Shown: one piece after another, positions 25,952-34,746 of the stretch
Layout: each line of letters starts with the position of its first letter
Position numbering within the stretch: position 1 is the stretch's first letter
Notes under the pieces: model-generated
Told to the model about the DNA's origin: nothing
The model's database searches: none
What the model saw: only the letters and a program-made list of their open reading frames with translations
Translations under genes and position numbers: made by a program
From: CAYGZL01 sp964354345
GTDB taxonomy: Bacteria; Chloroflexota; Anaerolineae; Anaerolineales; UBA4823
Direction: 5' to 3'
DNA: 64,000 nt
Assembly: GCA_964354345.1 (NCBI GenBank)
Contig: CAYGZL010000053.1
Span: 1-64,000, forward strand

Positions 25952-27255
25952 GAGAAATGATTAAGCTCATCCGTAAGGTTATGTATATGATCATCCTTGT
26001 TTCACTGGTAGGATGTGCCACACTGGCTGTAACGTCAACTCCAGAAGATAATCCCTACCCCAACCCCTATCCCACGTCACCTGACGATCCTTATCCTGTC
26101 CCCACCGAGTGGTCTCCCTATCCTGCACCCATCTCGCCGACACAAAGTGCCACTCCTGGAAAAACACCGGCTATGATTCCGACCGTCCCATTGATCCCTA
26201 CGCGGACACTTTCTCCAACGCCGACAGACACGGTCACTCCCACCTTTACCCAGAGCCCGCCGACACCCACGCTCTATGTTTTGTCAGGAACCCCATTACC
26301 AACGAACTTACCTAAGTTAATTCCGGGGAATGCAGGGCGGGCTTCTGCATTGGCCCGCTGGAAACTCACTGCAGTAACCGCCTTAACCTGGGTGCCTGCA
26401 CAACCGGCGATGGCGGTTTCTGACGGGGATGCAATCTTTATCATCGATTTACTCTCGCGAGAAACGCTAAGAACCTTGCATCCCCAGGTGAAAGGAATCA
26501 TGGATCTGGCTTTCAGTCCGGATGGCGGATGGCTGATGGCTGGCAGCCGGCAAGGATCAGAGCAAACCGGGTATAGCAGTGGATTGGAATTATGGCGCGG
26601 CCCTGAGTGGGAGCCGCGTGGATTGCTGTATGGCACGGAGCGTGGATTAAGCAGCCTGGTTTTTTCACCCGATGGTCACCACCTGGCGACAGCCTTTAGC
26701 TCTATATATGAGCCAAACAACAGCCTGGATATCTGGAATACACAAACCTGGGAAATTACACGCACCTTGAAAACAGGTGTTGTTCTGGAGACGGCGTTCT
26801 CTCCCGACAGCCGGTTATTGGCTTATTCACCGGATCGTTATGCGATAAAGATATGGAATATGGTTAAGAAAGGCGTTGCTTTCCGCTTCCCAACTTCTTT
26901 TAGCGGTGCTGTGACCCGTCTGGCATTTTCTCCTGACAACCGCTATCTCGTCTCTGGTCATTACGATGGGACGTTGCGATTATGGGATGTACAAACGGGA
27001 ACACAAGTGTGGGAACAACAAGTACAAGAAGTGATTGAGTGCCTGGCTTTCAGCCCTGACGGGCAACTCATCGCGACCGGTGGGAGTTTCCAAAGCAGCC
27101 TGATACGCTTATGGGAGACGAAAACGGGGGCATTGTTGCGAACCCTCGAAGGACATAGCCGGGGAGTCAGTGCATTGGTGTTCGCACCGGGAGGGGAGGC
27201 TTTGGCGACAGGGTCTTATGATGGAGAAATGCGTCTTTGGGGAGTGCGGCCATAA
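25948..27255 (+). CDS. WD40-repeat lipoprotein
   Basis: About 435 residues. The N-terminus has a lipobox (ILVSLVGC), followed by a Pro/Thr/Tyr-rich linker (NPYPNPYPTSPDDPYPVPTE) and a beta-propeller. WD-type units are easy to see: LAFSPDGGWLMAGS, LVFSPDGHHLATAFS with LDIWN, LAFSPDNRYLVSGHYDGTLR, LAFSPDGQLIATGGS and the last one ending MRLWGVRP. About six to seven blades are present. It overlaps the upstream gene by 4 bp and the ABC ATPase gene by 1 bp. Likely an outer-surface scaffold linked to the transporter that follows. Confidence 0.85.
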   Translation: MREMIKLIRKVMYMIILVSLVGCATLAVTSTPEDNPYPNPYPTSPDDPYPVPTEWSPYPAPISPTQSATPGKTPAMIPTVPLIPTRTLSPTPTDTVTPTFTQSPPTPTLYVLSGTPLPTNLPKLIPGNAGRASALARWKLTAVTALTWVPAQPAMAVSDGDAIFIIDLLSRETLRTLHPQVKGIMDLAFSPDGGWLMAGSRQGSEQTGYSSGLELWRGPEWEPRGLLYGTERGLSSLVFSPDGHHLATAFSSIYEPNNSLDIWNTQTWEITRTLKTGVVLETAFSPDSRLLAYSPDRYAIKIWNMVKKGVAFRFPTSFSGAVTRLAFSPDNRYLVSGHYDGTLRLWDVQTGTQVWEQQVQEVIECLAFSPDGQLIATGGSFQSSLIRLWETKTGALLRTLEGHSRGVSALVFAPGGEALATGSYDGEMRLWGVRP

Positions 27256-28028
27256 TGAAACCTCTTATTCAACTCGTTGAACTATCGAAGAATTACGGTC
27301 AAAAACGTGCGGTCGAACGGGTGAGTCTGGAAGTGCAGGGAGGGGAAATTTTCGGATTTTTAGGCCCCAATGGAGCGGGAAAGACAACCACGATCAAGAT
27401 GATCGTAGGTTTACTACAACCCAGCGCGGGATGTGTGCTGGTTGATGGTTTCGATATTCAGAAGCAGCCTTTGCAAGCCAAAGCTGCTTCTGGATACGTA
27501 CCGGACCAACCCAATTTATATCCGAAACTAACCGGACGAGAGTTTTTGCATTTTGTTGGGGACTTATACGGCTTACAGAAAGCTCAGGCGGAGCGCAGGG
27601 CAGGGGAATTACTGCGTGTATTCGATCTTGAAACAGCCGGAGATGATCCCCTGGATGCGTATAGTCATGGAATGCGCCAGAAAACAGTCCTGGCTGCAGC
27701 GTTGATGCATGATCCGAAGGTATTAGTATTGGATGAACCAACTGTGGGTCTGGATCCAAAAAGCGCGCGTCTGATCAAAGATATCCTCAGGCAAATGGCT
27801 GAGCGAGGCGCGGCAATATTTTTATCTACGCATATTCTGGAGATTGCCGAAAGGATGTGCGATCGGATCGGTATTATTCACCAGGGGCGGCTGATTGCGG
27901 TAGGAACCATGGGTGAGTTGCGGTCCATGGGTGGCAGCGGTGCGGGTGAAACGGGCAGCCTGGAGGATATTTTCCTGAGCCTGACTGGCGGCGCGGAGGA
28001 TGCAGAGATCGCTGAGGTTTTAAAGTGA
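27255..28028 (+). CDS. ABC transporter ATP-binding protein
   Basis: About 257 residues. Walker A is GPNGAGKTTT, the signature is YSHGMRQK (a divergent LSGGQ), Walker B is VLVLDEPTVGLD and the switch His is in FLSTHILE. The C-terminus is short. This is the ABC-2 type ATPase paired with the permease that follows. The ATG shares one base with the WD40 lipoprotein stop (TAATG), so the four genes form one translational unit. The cargo is unknown. Confidence 0.93.
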   Translation: MKPLIQLVELSKNYGQKRAVERVSLEVQGGEIFGFLGPNGAGKTTTIKMIVGLLQPSAGCVLVDGFDIQKQPLQAKAASGYVPDQPNLYPKLTGREFLHFVGDLYGLQKAQAERRAGELLRVFDLETAGDDPLDAYSHGMRQKTVLAAALMHDPKVLVLDEPTVGLDPKSARLIKDILRQMAERGAAIFLSTHILEIAERMCDRIGIIHQGRLIAVGTMGELRSMGGSGAGETGSLEDIFLSLTGGAEDAEIAEVLK

Positions 28029-29758
28029 TCGTGTCAGCAAAAATCTGGCCAACGGTCTGGAAGCTTATCCGTCTGCGTATATGGATTACCTTAAATGATT
28101 TCCGCCGGGCGAATCTCCGGCGGAAAATCGGTCAACTTCTGTTTGGATTATTTATCCTCGGATTAATCGTCCTGGCTTTTTGGGTAAGCTGGTTGGTTTT
28201 ACGATTTATCCAATCTCCAGATATAACTGGGATAACGGGTGATGTAAAACCAATTCTGCGTAGCCTGCCCGTGGTGTGGATTGGTGGCGCGTTTGTTGGA
28301 GTGTTGCTGACCAGTTTCGGGGTATTGTTACAGGCATTGTACCTGGCTGGGGATCTGGAATTCTTATTAAGTGCACCAGTGCCGATTCGCGCAGTATTCG
28401 TCGCGAAGTTGTTACAGGCGATCTTACCCAACTTTGCGCTCATCTGCCTGTTCGCGATACCAGTGCTATTCGGATTCGGGTTGTCAGCGGGATATCACGT
28501 CTTATATTATCCGTTAGTGATCTTGATCCTGGCGATGCTGGCGTTAGCAGCGGCAGGGATCGCGGCTTTACTGGTAATGGCGATCGTACGCGTGTTTCCA
28601 GCCCGGCGAGTGGCGGAAGTGTTAGGGTTCGTAGGGGCGCTGGCAGCCATGCTTTGCTCGCAGAGTGGACAAATTTTTAGCCGGTTTTCAGGTGGCGCCG
28701 GTCAAGCGCAGCAAGCTTTTCAGGCAATTTCACGCTTCGATGAACCCTGGTTGCCTTTGGCCTGGGCGGGGCGAGGATTGGTCGCAGTTGGTGAAGGACA
28801 TTGGTTGGAAGGAGGTGGATTAGTCGCACTCACCGTAATCATCTCCACCGGGCTATTTATCTTCACGTTGAATATGGCTGAGCACCTGTATTATCGTGGT
28901 TGGGCAAGCCTGCAAGGTGTACAGGTCCGCAAGCGTATAAAACATAAACCAGTCAACAGAACGACTGAAAAGCCTGGTATGGTTTTGGGTAAAGGATTCC
29001 TGGCAGTCTGGGCGATTGTTGGAAAAGATGCACGTGTGTTACGGCGTGATTTGCGAAATTTATCCCAATTAATTACACCAATCATCGTCGGGGTGATCTA
29101 CGCGTTTATCATATTCATGGATCGCCCGAAGCCAACTGTTCTGTCAGACGGTGGTGTAGAGGGATTGGCAGGTAGTAACTTCGCTCTCTTTTCTAGCATG
29201 GGGGTGGCTTTATTTGTCAGTTGGATATTGATGTCACGGTTGGGCCTGATGGCCTTCTCTCAGGAGGGGCGCAATTATTGGATCTTAAAAAACGCGCCAC
29301 TAACCTCGGCTCAACTCCTGCTCGCAAAATATATCATCACCTATCTCCCAGCGGTAGTCCTGGGATGTGGATTTGGGATCAGTTTGGGTCTTTTACTCGG
29401 GTTAAACATTCTACAACTAATTTATAACCTGGCAGCGATTTTACTAATTAACGCAGCCAACGCCAGTATCAATCTTACGATTGGCGTCATCGGAGCTCGT
29501 ATGGATTGGGAAGACCCACGTCAGATGCAGCGTGGATCCGGTGGCTGCCTGGCGTCAATGTCTGGCGTGGCCTGGTTAGCGATTGGTATGTTGCTCTTCT
29601 TTGGACCGCCGTTACTCAGTGCAGGATTGGCGATGCCTCCCTGGATCGGTTACCTGGGAGGCATCCTGGTCGGTGGAACAGTTTGTCTGGCTTTAACCAT
29701 CGTCCCGTTGTGGATCGTACGGGGTCGAGTCGAACGGCTTGATGAAGCCAAGAGTTGA
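28025..29758 (+). CDS. ABC-2 type transporter permease
   Basis: 577 residues with about twelve membrane segments, e.g. LLFGLFILGLIVLAFWVSWL near the start and LAIGMLLFFGPPLLSAGLAM near the end. This is the size of large two-fold permeases of ABC-2 systems that move lipids, polymers or peptides. It starts with GTG in a 4-bp GTGA overlap with the ATPase stop. The pair with a WD40 lipoprotein and a DUF3298 protein is unusual; see the findings. Confidence 0.9.
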   Translation: MIVSAKIWPTVWKLIRLRIWITLNDFRRANLRRKIGQLLFGLFILGLIVLAFWVSWLVLRFIQSPDITGITGDVKPILRSLPVVWIGGAFVGVLLTSFGVLLQALYLAGDLEFLLSAPVPIRAVFVAKLLQAILPNFALICLFAIPVLFGFGLSAGYHVLYYPLVILILAMLALAAAGIAALLVMAIVRVFPARRVAEVLGFVGALAAMLCSQSGQIFSRFSGGAGQAQQAFQAISRFDEPWLPLAWAGRGLVAVGEGHWLEGGGLVALTVIISTGLFIFTLNMAEHLYYRGWASLQGVQVRKRIKHKPVNRTTEKPGMVLGKGFLAVWAIVGKDARVLRRDLRNLSQLITPIIVGVIYAFIIFMDRPKPTVLSDGGVEGLAGSNFALFSSMGVALFVSWILMSRLGLMAFSQEGRNYWILKNAPLTSAQLLLAKYIITYLPAVVLGCGFGISLGLLLGLNILQLIYNLAAILLINAANASINLTIGVIGARMDWEDPRQMQRGSGGCLASMSGVAWLAIGMLLFFGPPLLSAGLAMPPWIGYLGGILVGGTVCLALTIVPLWIVRGRVERLDEAKS

Positions 29759-29763
29759 TCCGA

Positions 29764-30828
29764 TTACGATCTGGAGTTTTTCGATATCTTCTCCCAATAT
29801 TTTCGATCCCCCTGGTCATCGCCATCCAATAAGGTGGGATGGACCTCAGGAGCGGTGAGATAACCGTGGGAGCTCCACAAGTCACGAGCCAGCTTTTGTG
29901 GATTGGCGCGGACTCCCTGGCTGATAAAATATTGGCAGATGCGAGTTATATCGCGTTGAAAAATGGTATAGGAACTGCGATTGCTCCGGGGATCAATCAC
30001 CTGGGGAAAATCAATCAGGCTGATGCGGCCCTCCCAATAGAGGATGTTATAAGCAGAGAGATCGCCATGGACACGATGGTTGGCCAGCAAGATGTCAACG
30101 TTATGCACCACACGCCGATATAAAGCAACTGCTTCACGACGTCCCAGTTCGACGGTATTCAGGGTGGGGGCGGGTACATCGTCCCCACCGATATACTCCA
30201 TCAAGATGGTGTTATTCGCGCGTGCATAAGGGCGAGGGATATCAGCACCAGCCGTAAAGAGTTTCTCTAATGTCTGGTACTCATGTTCAATCCAGGAAGT
30301 GTGCGCCAACTCAGAACCAAAACTGCTGCGTTTGGCGACAGCATGCAGTTCGCGATCGTTTTTCACCAGCAATCCATCTGTGTCCAGGATTGCCCGACCT
30401 TCTCGATACACCGCATCGTTCTTAAGGGAGCGAAAACGGCGGGGGCGGTAAACCTTAGCAGCCAGGTAAGGTTGGTCGAGGCCCGCGCTGGGATTGGCCA
30501 GGCATTGATAAACGGTGGCTTCTTTACCGCCTTTGATCAAGCGGAGGATATCATCCAGCCATTGTTCTTCATAGAAAGGCCCTAAAGCTGCCAGCAACCA
30601 GCCTTGTTCGTGACGGGAAGCCTTGTAAGTAAACTCGAAATGCTCCTGAGTATCACTTTGGCTGGTAAGGTCAACAACCTCCCCCGCGGATGGCAGATGG
30701 GGGGGCCGATGGAGTTTGGGTCGGTGAGCGGAGCGTGACTTCGCTATATGGATGGCTCGCAGGTTGGGAGAACGTTCTTCGCTCTCCAGGTCGTCCCATA
30801 AATCGTCTTCAGTTGGTTGGTAATGCAT
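29764..30828 (-). CDS. RIO-family serine/threonine kinase
   Basis: About 354 residues. It has the RIO kinase pattern: GGKEATVYQCLA (glycine loop), AAKVYRPRRFRSLKND with the ATP-binding Lys, VHGDLSAYNILYW (catalytic loop) and LIDFPQVIDP (the DFG-equivalent). The N-terminal ~100 residues are basic and Pro-rich. RIO1 kinases act in ribosome biogenesis in archaea and eukaryotes; bacterial members have unclear targets. The frame is open to 30993, through a hairpin, but the ATG at 30828 with AAGG upstream gives the expected N-terminus. A terminator hairpin and a tiny cistron lie directly upstream. Confidence 0.9.
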   Translation of the reverse strand: MHYQPTEDDLWDDLESEERSPNLRAIHIAKSRSAHRPKLHRPPHLPSAGEVVDLTSQSDTQEHFEFTYKASRHEQGWLLAALGPFYEEQWLDDILRLIKGGKEATVYQCLANPSAGLDQPYLAAKVYRPRRFRSLKNDAVYREGRAILDTDGLLVKNDRELHAVAKRSSFGSELAHTSWIEHEYQTLEKLFTAGADIPRPYARANNTILMEYIGGDDVPAPTLNTVELGRREAVALYRRVVHNVDILLANHRVHGDLSAYNILYWEGRISLIDFPQVIDPRSNRSSYTIFQRDITRICQYFISQGVRANPQKLARDLWSSHGYLTAPEVHPTLLDGDDQGDRKYWEKISKNSRS

Positions 30829-30967
30829 CGTTCGTCTAACCTTATTTTGAAAAGAGTTGTGCGGAATGAGTAACAGATTCTGTTCATTCCCGGCGTATAT
30901 ACCCGCCAGGTTGAAGGTTCCTGTGGTTGATGCGGCACTACCGATGGGTTTACCGGAGATCAGGCAC

Positions 30968-31001
30968 GAAAAAGCCACAGGTTCTGAGCGCACCTGTGGC
31001 T
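30968..31001 (-). terminator. Rho-independent terminator of the small cistron
   Basis: On the minus strand AGCCACAGGT (31001-30992), 9-nt loop, ACCTGTGGCT (30982-30973), then TTTTTCG. The 10-bp stem is perfect. It lies between the 20-codon ORF and the RIO kinase, so it may end a small transcript or attenuate reading into the kinase gene. Confidence 0.85.
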
Positions 31002-31032
31002 ATTAGGTAAATGAATGAACTAACCGTTCAGG

Positions 31033-31095
31033 CTAGATAACCCCGCCAGGAGGCGTGCTCAAAATATACGATGTGGATCGCAAAGTGACTTTCAT
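31033..31095 (-). CDS. 20-residue peptide ORF with strong ribosome-binding site
   Basis: ATG at 31093-31095 to TAG at 31033-31035, giving MKVTLRSTSYILSTPPGGVI. An excellent Shine-Dalgarno (AAAGGAGG, 31115-31108) lies 12 nt upstream, somewhat far but usable. A promoter (31134-31162) and a perfect terminator (30968-31001) bound it, so it is a complete small transcription unit of about 155 nt. The peptide contains PPG, a known ribosome-stalling motif, near its end. It could be a leader peptide controlling the RIO kinase, a signalling or modified peptide, or the ORF of a small RNA. I do not recognise it. Confidence 0.6.
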   Translation of the reverse strand: MKVTLRSTSYILSTPPGGVI

Positions 31096-31133
31096 AATTT
31101 ATTAGTGCCTCCTTTCTTATCTCATGTGTTCTT

Positions 31134-31162
31134 AGTTTATCATGGGGCTGAACAGACGTCAA
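31134..31162 (-). promoter_or_regulatory. Sigma-70 promoter of the small cistron
   Basis: On the minus strand TTGACG (31162-31157) and TAAACT (31139-31134) with a 17-bp spacer. The -35 box is one base and the -10 box two bases from consensus. A start near 31127 leaves about 30 nt before the ATG. Confidence 0.6.
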
Positions 31163-31231
31163 GACGGGAGATTGTAATTGTTGTTGTTCAGCGAATTTGA
31201 CACCCCCTGACTGTTCAGGAAAAGTGTACCG

Positions 31232-33631
31232 TTAAGGTGTCTCAGGATCGATTTTGAGCGCGATATCCCCTGAGAAATTTGGTACAGGGAGTAGCCCTAT
31301 ACCGTTAGCTATCGTGAATGACGTGGTTTGAGCGAGCCAGCGACCTTCAGAGGGGAGATACCAACGGACAGCGTAGGCGCCATCAATTAATCCCGAGGGT
31401 GCCAGGTCGAGGCCTTGGATGGGATCAGTGCGGTAGATCCAATCGGCGCCGGGTGGATTGCCAGCCCGGGTCAGGTCGTAATATTGATTTTCCATGGCTC
31501 CGATTTCATATTTACGGTCATGCAGCCAGGCAAGGGCGGTATGGCTATCCTGTAATACCAGGACACTAACATCCTTCTCTGTGAGGGTGAAGCTACCTGG
31601 CTTAAGAAGCGCAAGGTCGGTGCCTTTCAGGAATTCGGCCAGGCGCCCGTAGACAGGCCACAGGTAAAGTGGATCTACATAAGAATCCCACCACCAATAC
31701 ATCGCGCCGGAGGCAAAACCACTGAAAGTGGCTGCCCACAGGCCATTATGCACCCGAAGCCCCTGGCGGTCATGGGAGGTATTATCTTCACCGGTAGTAG
31801 AAACCCCGTACTCAGCGAAGAGGACTGGCTTTCCGGGAATATCTTTCGTCCAACGCCGATATAGTTCAGGAAAAGCAGTTGCAGGGTCAGCACTGCTATA
31901 CAGATGAAGCTGCGCAAAATCTATGACTTGCAGCTTATTCACCAGGGGTGTGCTGTTGGCGGCGTAACTGGTACTGATGAGATGAGCCTGGGGATCATAG
32001 GCCTGAATGGTGGGAGTCATCGCTTTGATCCAGGCTGCCATATCGGTGTCAAAAATTGGCGTCCAATTCGCTTCATTCCACCACTCCCAGGCCAGAAGGG
32101 CTGGTGAGTAGCTATAGCGAGCGACGATGTAGCGCAGACGCCGTTCGAAATATTGGCGCGCCTGCAGGTCGGTGGCGAAGCATTCTGGTTTGGCGCACAT
32201 CCCCCCATTAATCGTGTTGTAGGGGTTGTTTTTCCATTCTGCATTCACAGATTCGCTGAAGGCGCCATGGTTTATTAGGACAAGTTCGATAGCAATCCCA
32301 CGCTGTTCAGCCAGCTCAAACACCTGGTCGAGTTGAAAGGCTCGATCGAGTCGACGGGTGTAATTCCCTAAACCGGTGTCGCTCCACTCGATGCCGAAAG
32401 ACCAGGAGGCCATCCAAACACGGATCAAATTACCGCCATTGGCTGATAAGCGGTCCAGCCAATCCAGGTAATCCTGGAATGGTCGGTGAGTGCTCCAGCC
32501 GAGATTCAATCCAACACCAAAGAAGGTCGTCCCATCGTCATACGCAAGGTAGTTTTTATTCACCGGGTTACGGCGCAGGAAACCATGGGCAAAAGGTGCG
32601 TCAGCAGAGAGCGAGACGGCGGTAATCTGGAGAGGTTCGCTTTTCATTTTCTGTCCCACAAGTTCCGCTTGAACCTGCCATTCACCAGGAGCGGTTGGTG
32701 TAAATCGAGCTCGCCAGCCTGGCTCACCTATGGCTGCCAATGTTTGAGGATCGTAATCCTGGTACCAAAAAGCGGGAACAGTGAAAGCCTGACCCGTAGG
32801 ACTGGTATAGTTGATCCGCAGGTCAACTTCGGCCGGGTCGAAAGGGTTAAGAAATGCACCGTCGGTTTCAATAGCAATTTCTACCTTGCGATAAACCTGA
32901 GGAACCGTGGTCAGGGAATTGATTTTCAGGTAATTGACCGGATGGGTTGGAACAGCGGTTGGGGTCGGGAGGATGGTGATCGCTACCACGCCCTTACCGA
33001 GTGGGGTATCACTTAAGGATATTGCATCCAGATAGGCTTCACCTGCCAGCACAGGGTAGACAATCACAGCCAGCCGGCGGGTGTCTCCCAGGTTTTCCAA
33101 CCGGGAAATTGGTTGCCAACTTGTGGCAGCGGTTTTGAAATAGGAGGCTTCCAAATCAAATGAGATGGCGTTCTTGCCTGTAGCAAGTTGGATCTGGGGC
33201 GATTCTTGCCATAACCAGTTATCGCCGGTTGATATGGCGATGGCGACACTGTTCAGACTGCCCAGATTAAGCAAGGTGAAATTTAGGTAGCGTTGAGAGG
33301 CCAGGTTACAGGTTTTTTCTATATAATAGATGGCTTTGGTAAATGAGTCCTTATCATATTTGATGCTCAGTGCGTTACCACCCGTCGTATCCCCTTGAGC
33401 GATGATTTCGATGGCTTTTGCAGATGAATCACTGTAGGAAGGAGGAAGACCGGGCATCCAATCAGTCGTCGCGTTATCAAAGCTCTCGAGATACCGGGTA
33501 TTCGGTTGATCGATTGACTGGATTTGGGTATCCTGAGGGGTTTCCTTATTGTTATCGTAGGAGCCCGGCTGGCAGGATGCGATTAATAGGAGAAGCATAA
33601 GCAAACCAATCGACCGAAAATAATCACGCAT
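31232..33631 (-). CDS. GH5-like cellulase/mannanase-type lipoprotein
   Basis: 799 residues. Lipobox LLLLLIASC, then an N-terminal beta-sandwich (to ~210) of carbohydrate-binding type, a DUF5060-like domain (~240-345), and a GH5/GH-A barrel. The acid/base Glu is in AWEWWNEANW and the nucleophile Glu in VLFAEYGVST. The first barrel strand FFGVGLNLGWSTHRPFQDYL and NLIRVWMASWSFG also fit. It should be anchored on the outside of the membrane and cut a beta-linked polysaccharide. The start ATG at 33629-33631 lacks a strong ribosome-binding site. The small cistron follows on the same strand, 136 bp away. Confidence 0.8.
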   Translation of the reverse strand: MRDYFRSIGLLMLLLLIASCQPGSYDNNKETPQDTQIQSIDQPNTRYLESFDNATTDWMPGLPPSYSDSSAKAIEIIAQGDTTGGNALSIKYDKDSFTKAIYYIEKTCNLASQRYLNFTLLNLGSLNSVAIAISTGDNWLWQESPQIQLATGKNAISFDLEASYFKTAATSWQPISRLENLGDTRRLAVIVYPVLAGEAYLDAISLSDTPLGKGVVAITILPTPTAVPTHPVNYLKINSLTTVPQVYRKVEIAIETDGAFLNPFDPAEVDLRINYTSPTGQAFTVPAFWYQDYDPQTLAAIGEPGWRARFTPTAPGEWQVQAELVGQKMKSEPLQITAVSLSADAPFAHGFLRRNPVNKNYLAYDDGTTFFGVGLNLGWSTHRPFQDYLDWLDRLSANGGNLIRVWMASWSFGIEWSDTGLGNYTRRLDRAFQLDQVFELAEQRGIAIELVLINHGAFSESVNAEWKNNPYNTINGGMCAKPECFATDLQARQYFERRLRYIVARYSYSPALLAWEWWNEANWTPIFDTDMAAWIKAMTPTIQAYDPQAHLISTSYAANSTPLVNKLQVIDFAQLHLYSSADPATAFPELYRRWTKDIPGKPVLFAEYGVSTTGEDNTSHDRQGLRVHNGLWAATFSGFASGAMYWWWDSYVDPLYLWPVYGRLAEFLKGTDLALLKPGSFTLTEKDVSVLVLQDSHTALAWLHDRKYEIGAMENQYYDLTRAGNPPGADWIYRTDPIQGLDLAPSGLIDGAYAVRWYLPSEGRWLAQTTSFTIANGIGLLPVPNFSGDIALKIDPETP

Positions 33632-33699
33632 CTATTATGCTCTTTAGTGTGGAATATTCATCGCGACTGGTAAACTCGCCAGCCAGTCAGCCTCTTCAT

Positions 33700-34647
33700 C
33701 TACACAGTATGAACATATTTATGAGCAGTTTCAATCGCCAGACGCAAATTATCCCATGGCGTATCGGATGGAACGGTACAATCTGCAGCCAGGATAAAAT
33801 GATCTGAGGCCTGTGCCAGGACTTCCACAACCGCCTGACGAATACCATCGGGACTACCCTGGACGATTACACCGTTACGATCCATACCGCCCATGAAGGG
33901 GCGAGAGAACATTTGCGAAATTTGTGAAGGAGTCATTTGCCGGTCGTCCAGATTGAGACTACAATTGACGATGTGACCCGGGTAATCCAGGAAGGGCCTG
34001 AGGTCATTATAACCGGCGTGATAATCGCAAATATGCAGGATATTGAAGTGGCAAGCCCGGTTGATTTCGTTCATTAAGATTAAATCGTAAGGTTTGATGC
34101 ATTCAAGGAAGGGGGAAAATCCGGGGAAACGGCTGGCCTCACCACCCTGGGTCGAGTGGTAAAAACCATCTACGCCGCGTGCGATACAGCCACGCACGAA
34201 GGCCAACAGGCTGGCAGTGATAATTTCCATGCCGTCCTTAACTGCGACCGGATTATCCAGCAAGTGGCGGACGACAGTATCACTACCCAGGGCATGCCCG
34301 GCGCACATGAAGGGGGAGTAGAGGGTCATGATGACCGGGGCATCTTTCCCGACGCGCTTAACCAGGCTCTCGACGATTTGCAGCGGGGCCTCGAAGAAAT
34401 CCTCCTTATAGAGGGGCATCTTACGCCAATCTTCCGGTCGTTGGATTGCTGGCAGGTTGGGGAATTTTTGTTCGTATTGGATTTTTACGAAATCCATGCC
34501 GGTATACTTAAAGTATTCGATATGTTTCTCAACTGCAATTTGACCGCGATGGAAGGTGGGATCGAAGTGAAGGAAGAAGGCCGCGGGAATGTATGTTTGA
34601 GGTTGAGAGTGATGGAGCAGAGAGAAGAGGCGGTCGCGTTTGTTCAT
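33700..34647 (-). CDS. URO-D superfamily protein
   Basis: 315 residues. It opens MNKRDRLFSLLHHSQPQTYI and carries the family's second-half features (DLILMNEINRACHFNILHIC, then DYHAGYNDL and FMGGMDRNGVIVQGSPD). As for the first URO-D-like gene, relatives are often methyltransferases or of unknown function, and the Cys/His pair in HICDYHAG would suit a metal site. It lies 52 bp downstream of... the GH5-like gene start on the same strand and about 99 bp from the pyruvate-kinase-like gene. No haem-synthesis genes are nearby. Confidence 0.8.
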   Translation of the reverse strand: MNKRDRLFSLLHHSQPQTYIPAAFFLHFDPTFHRGQIAVEKHIEYFKYTGMDFVKIQYEQKFPNLPAIQRPEDWRKMPLYKEDFFEAPLQIVESLVKRVGKDAPVIMTLYSPFMCAGHALGSDTVVRHLLDNPVAVKDGMEIITASLLAFVRGCIARGVDGFYHSTQGGEASRFPGFSPFLECIKPYDLILMNEINRACHFNILHICDYHAGYNDLRPFLDYPGHIVNCSLNLDDRQMTPSQISQMFSRPFMGGMDRNGVIVQGSPDGIRQAVVEVLAQASDHFILAADCTVPSDTPWDNLRLAIETAHKYVHTV

Positions 34648-34746
34648 GGTTTTGTTGAAGGTTGGCAGGTTTGAAGGTTGAAAGGTTACTTGGAGATAGT
34701 CGAAGGTTGGTCTATTGATGATACTCCAGATAAGATGAAATGGTCA

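Noticed and set aside
30829..30993. 55-residue N-terminal extension of the RIO kinase
   Set aside because: It runs back into the terminator hairpin and has no family match or good ribosome-binding site; the ATG at 30828 fits better.
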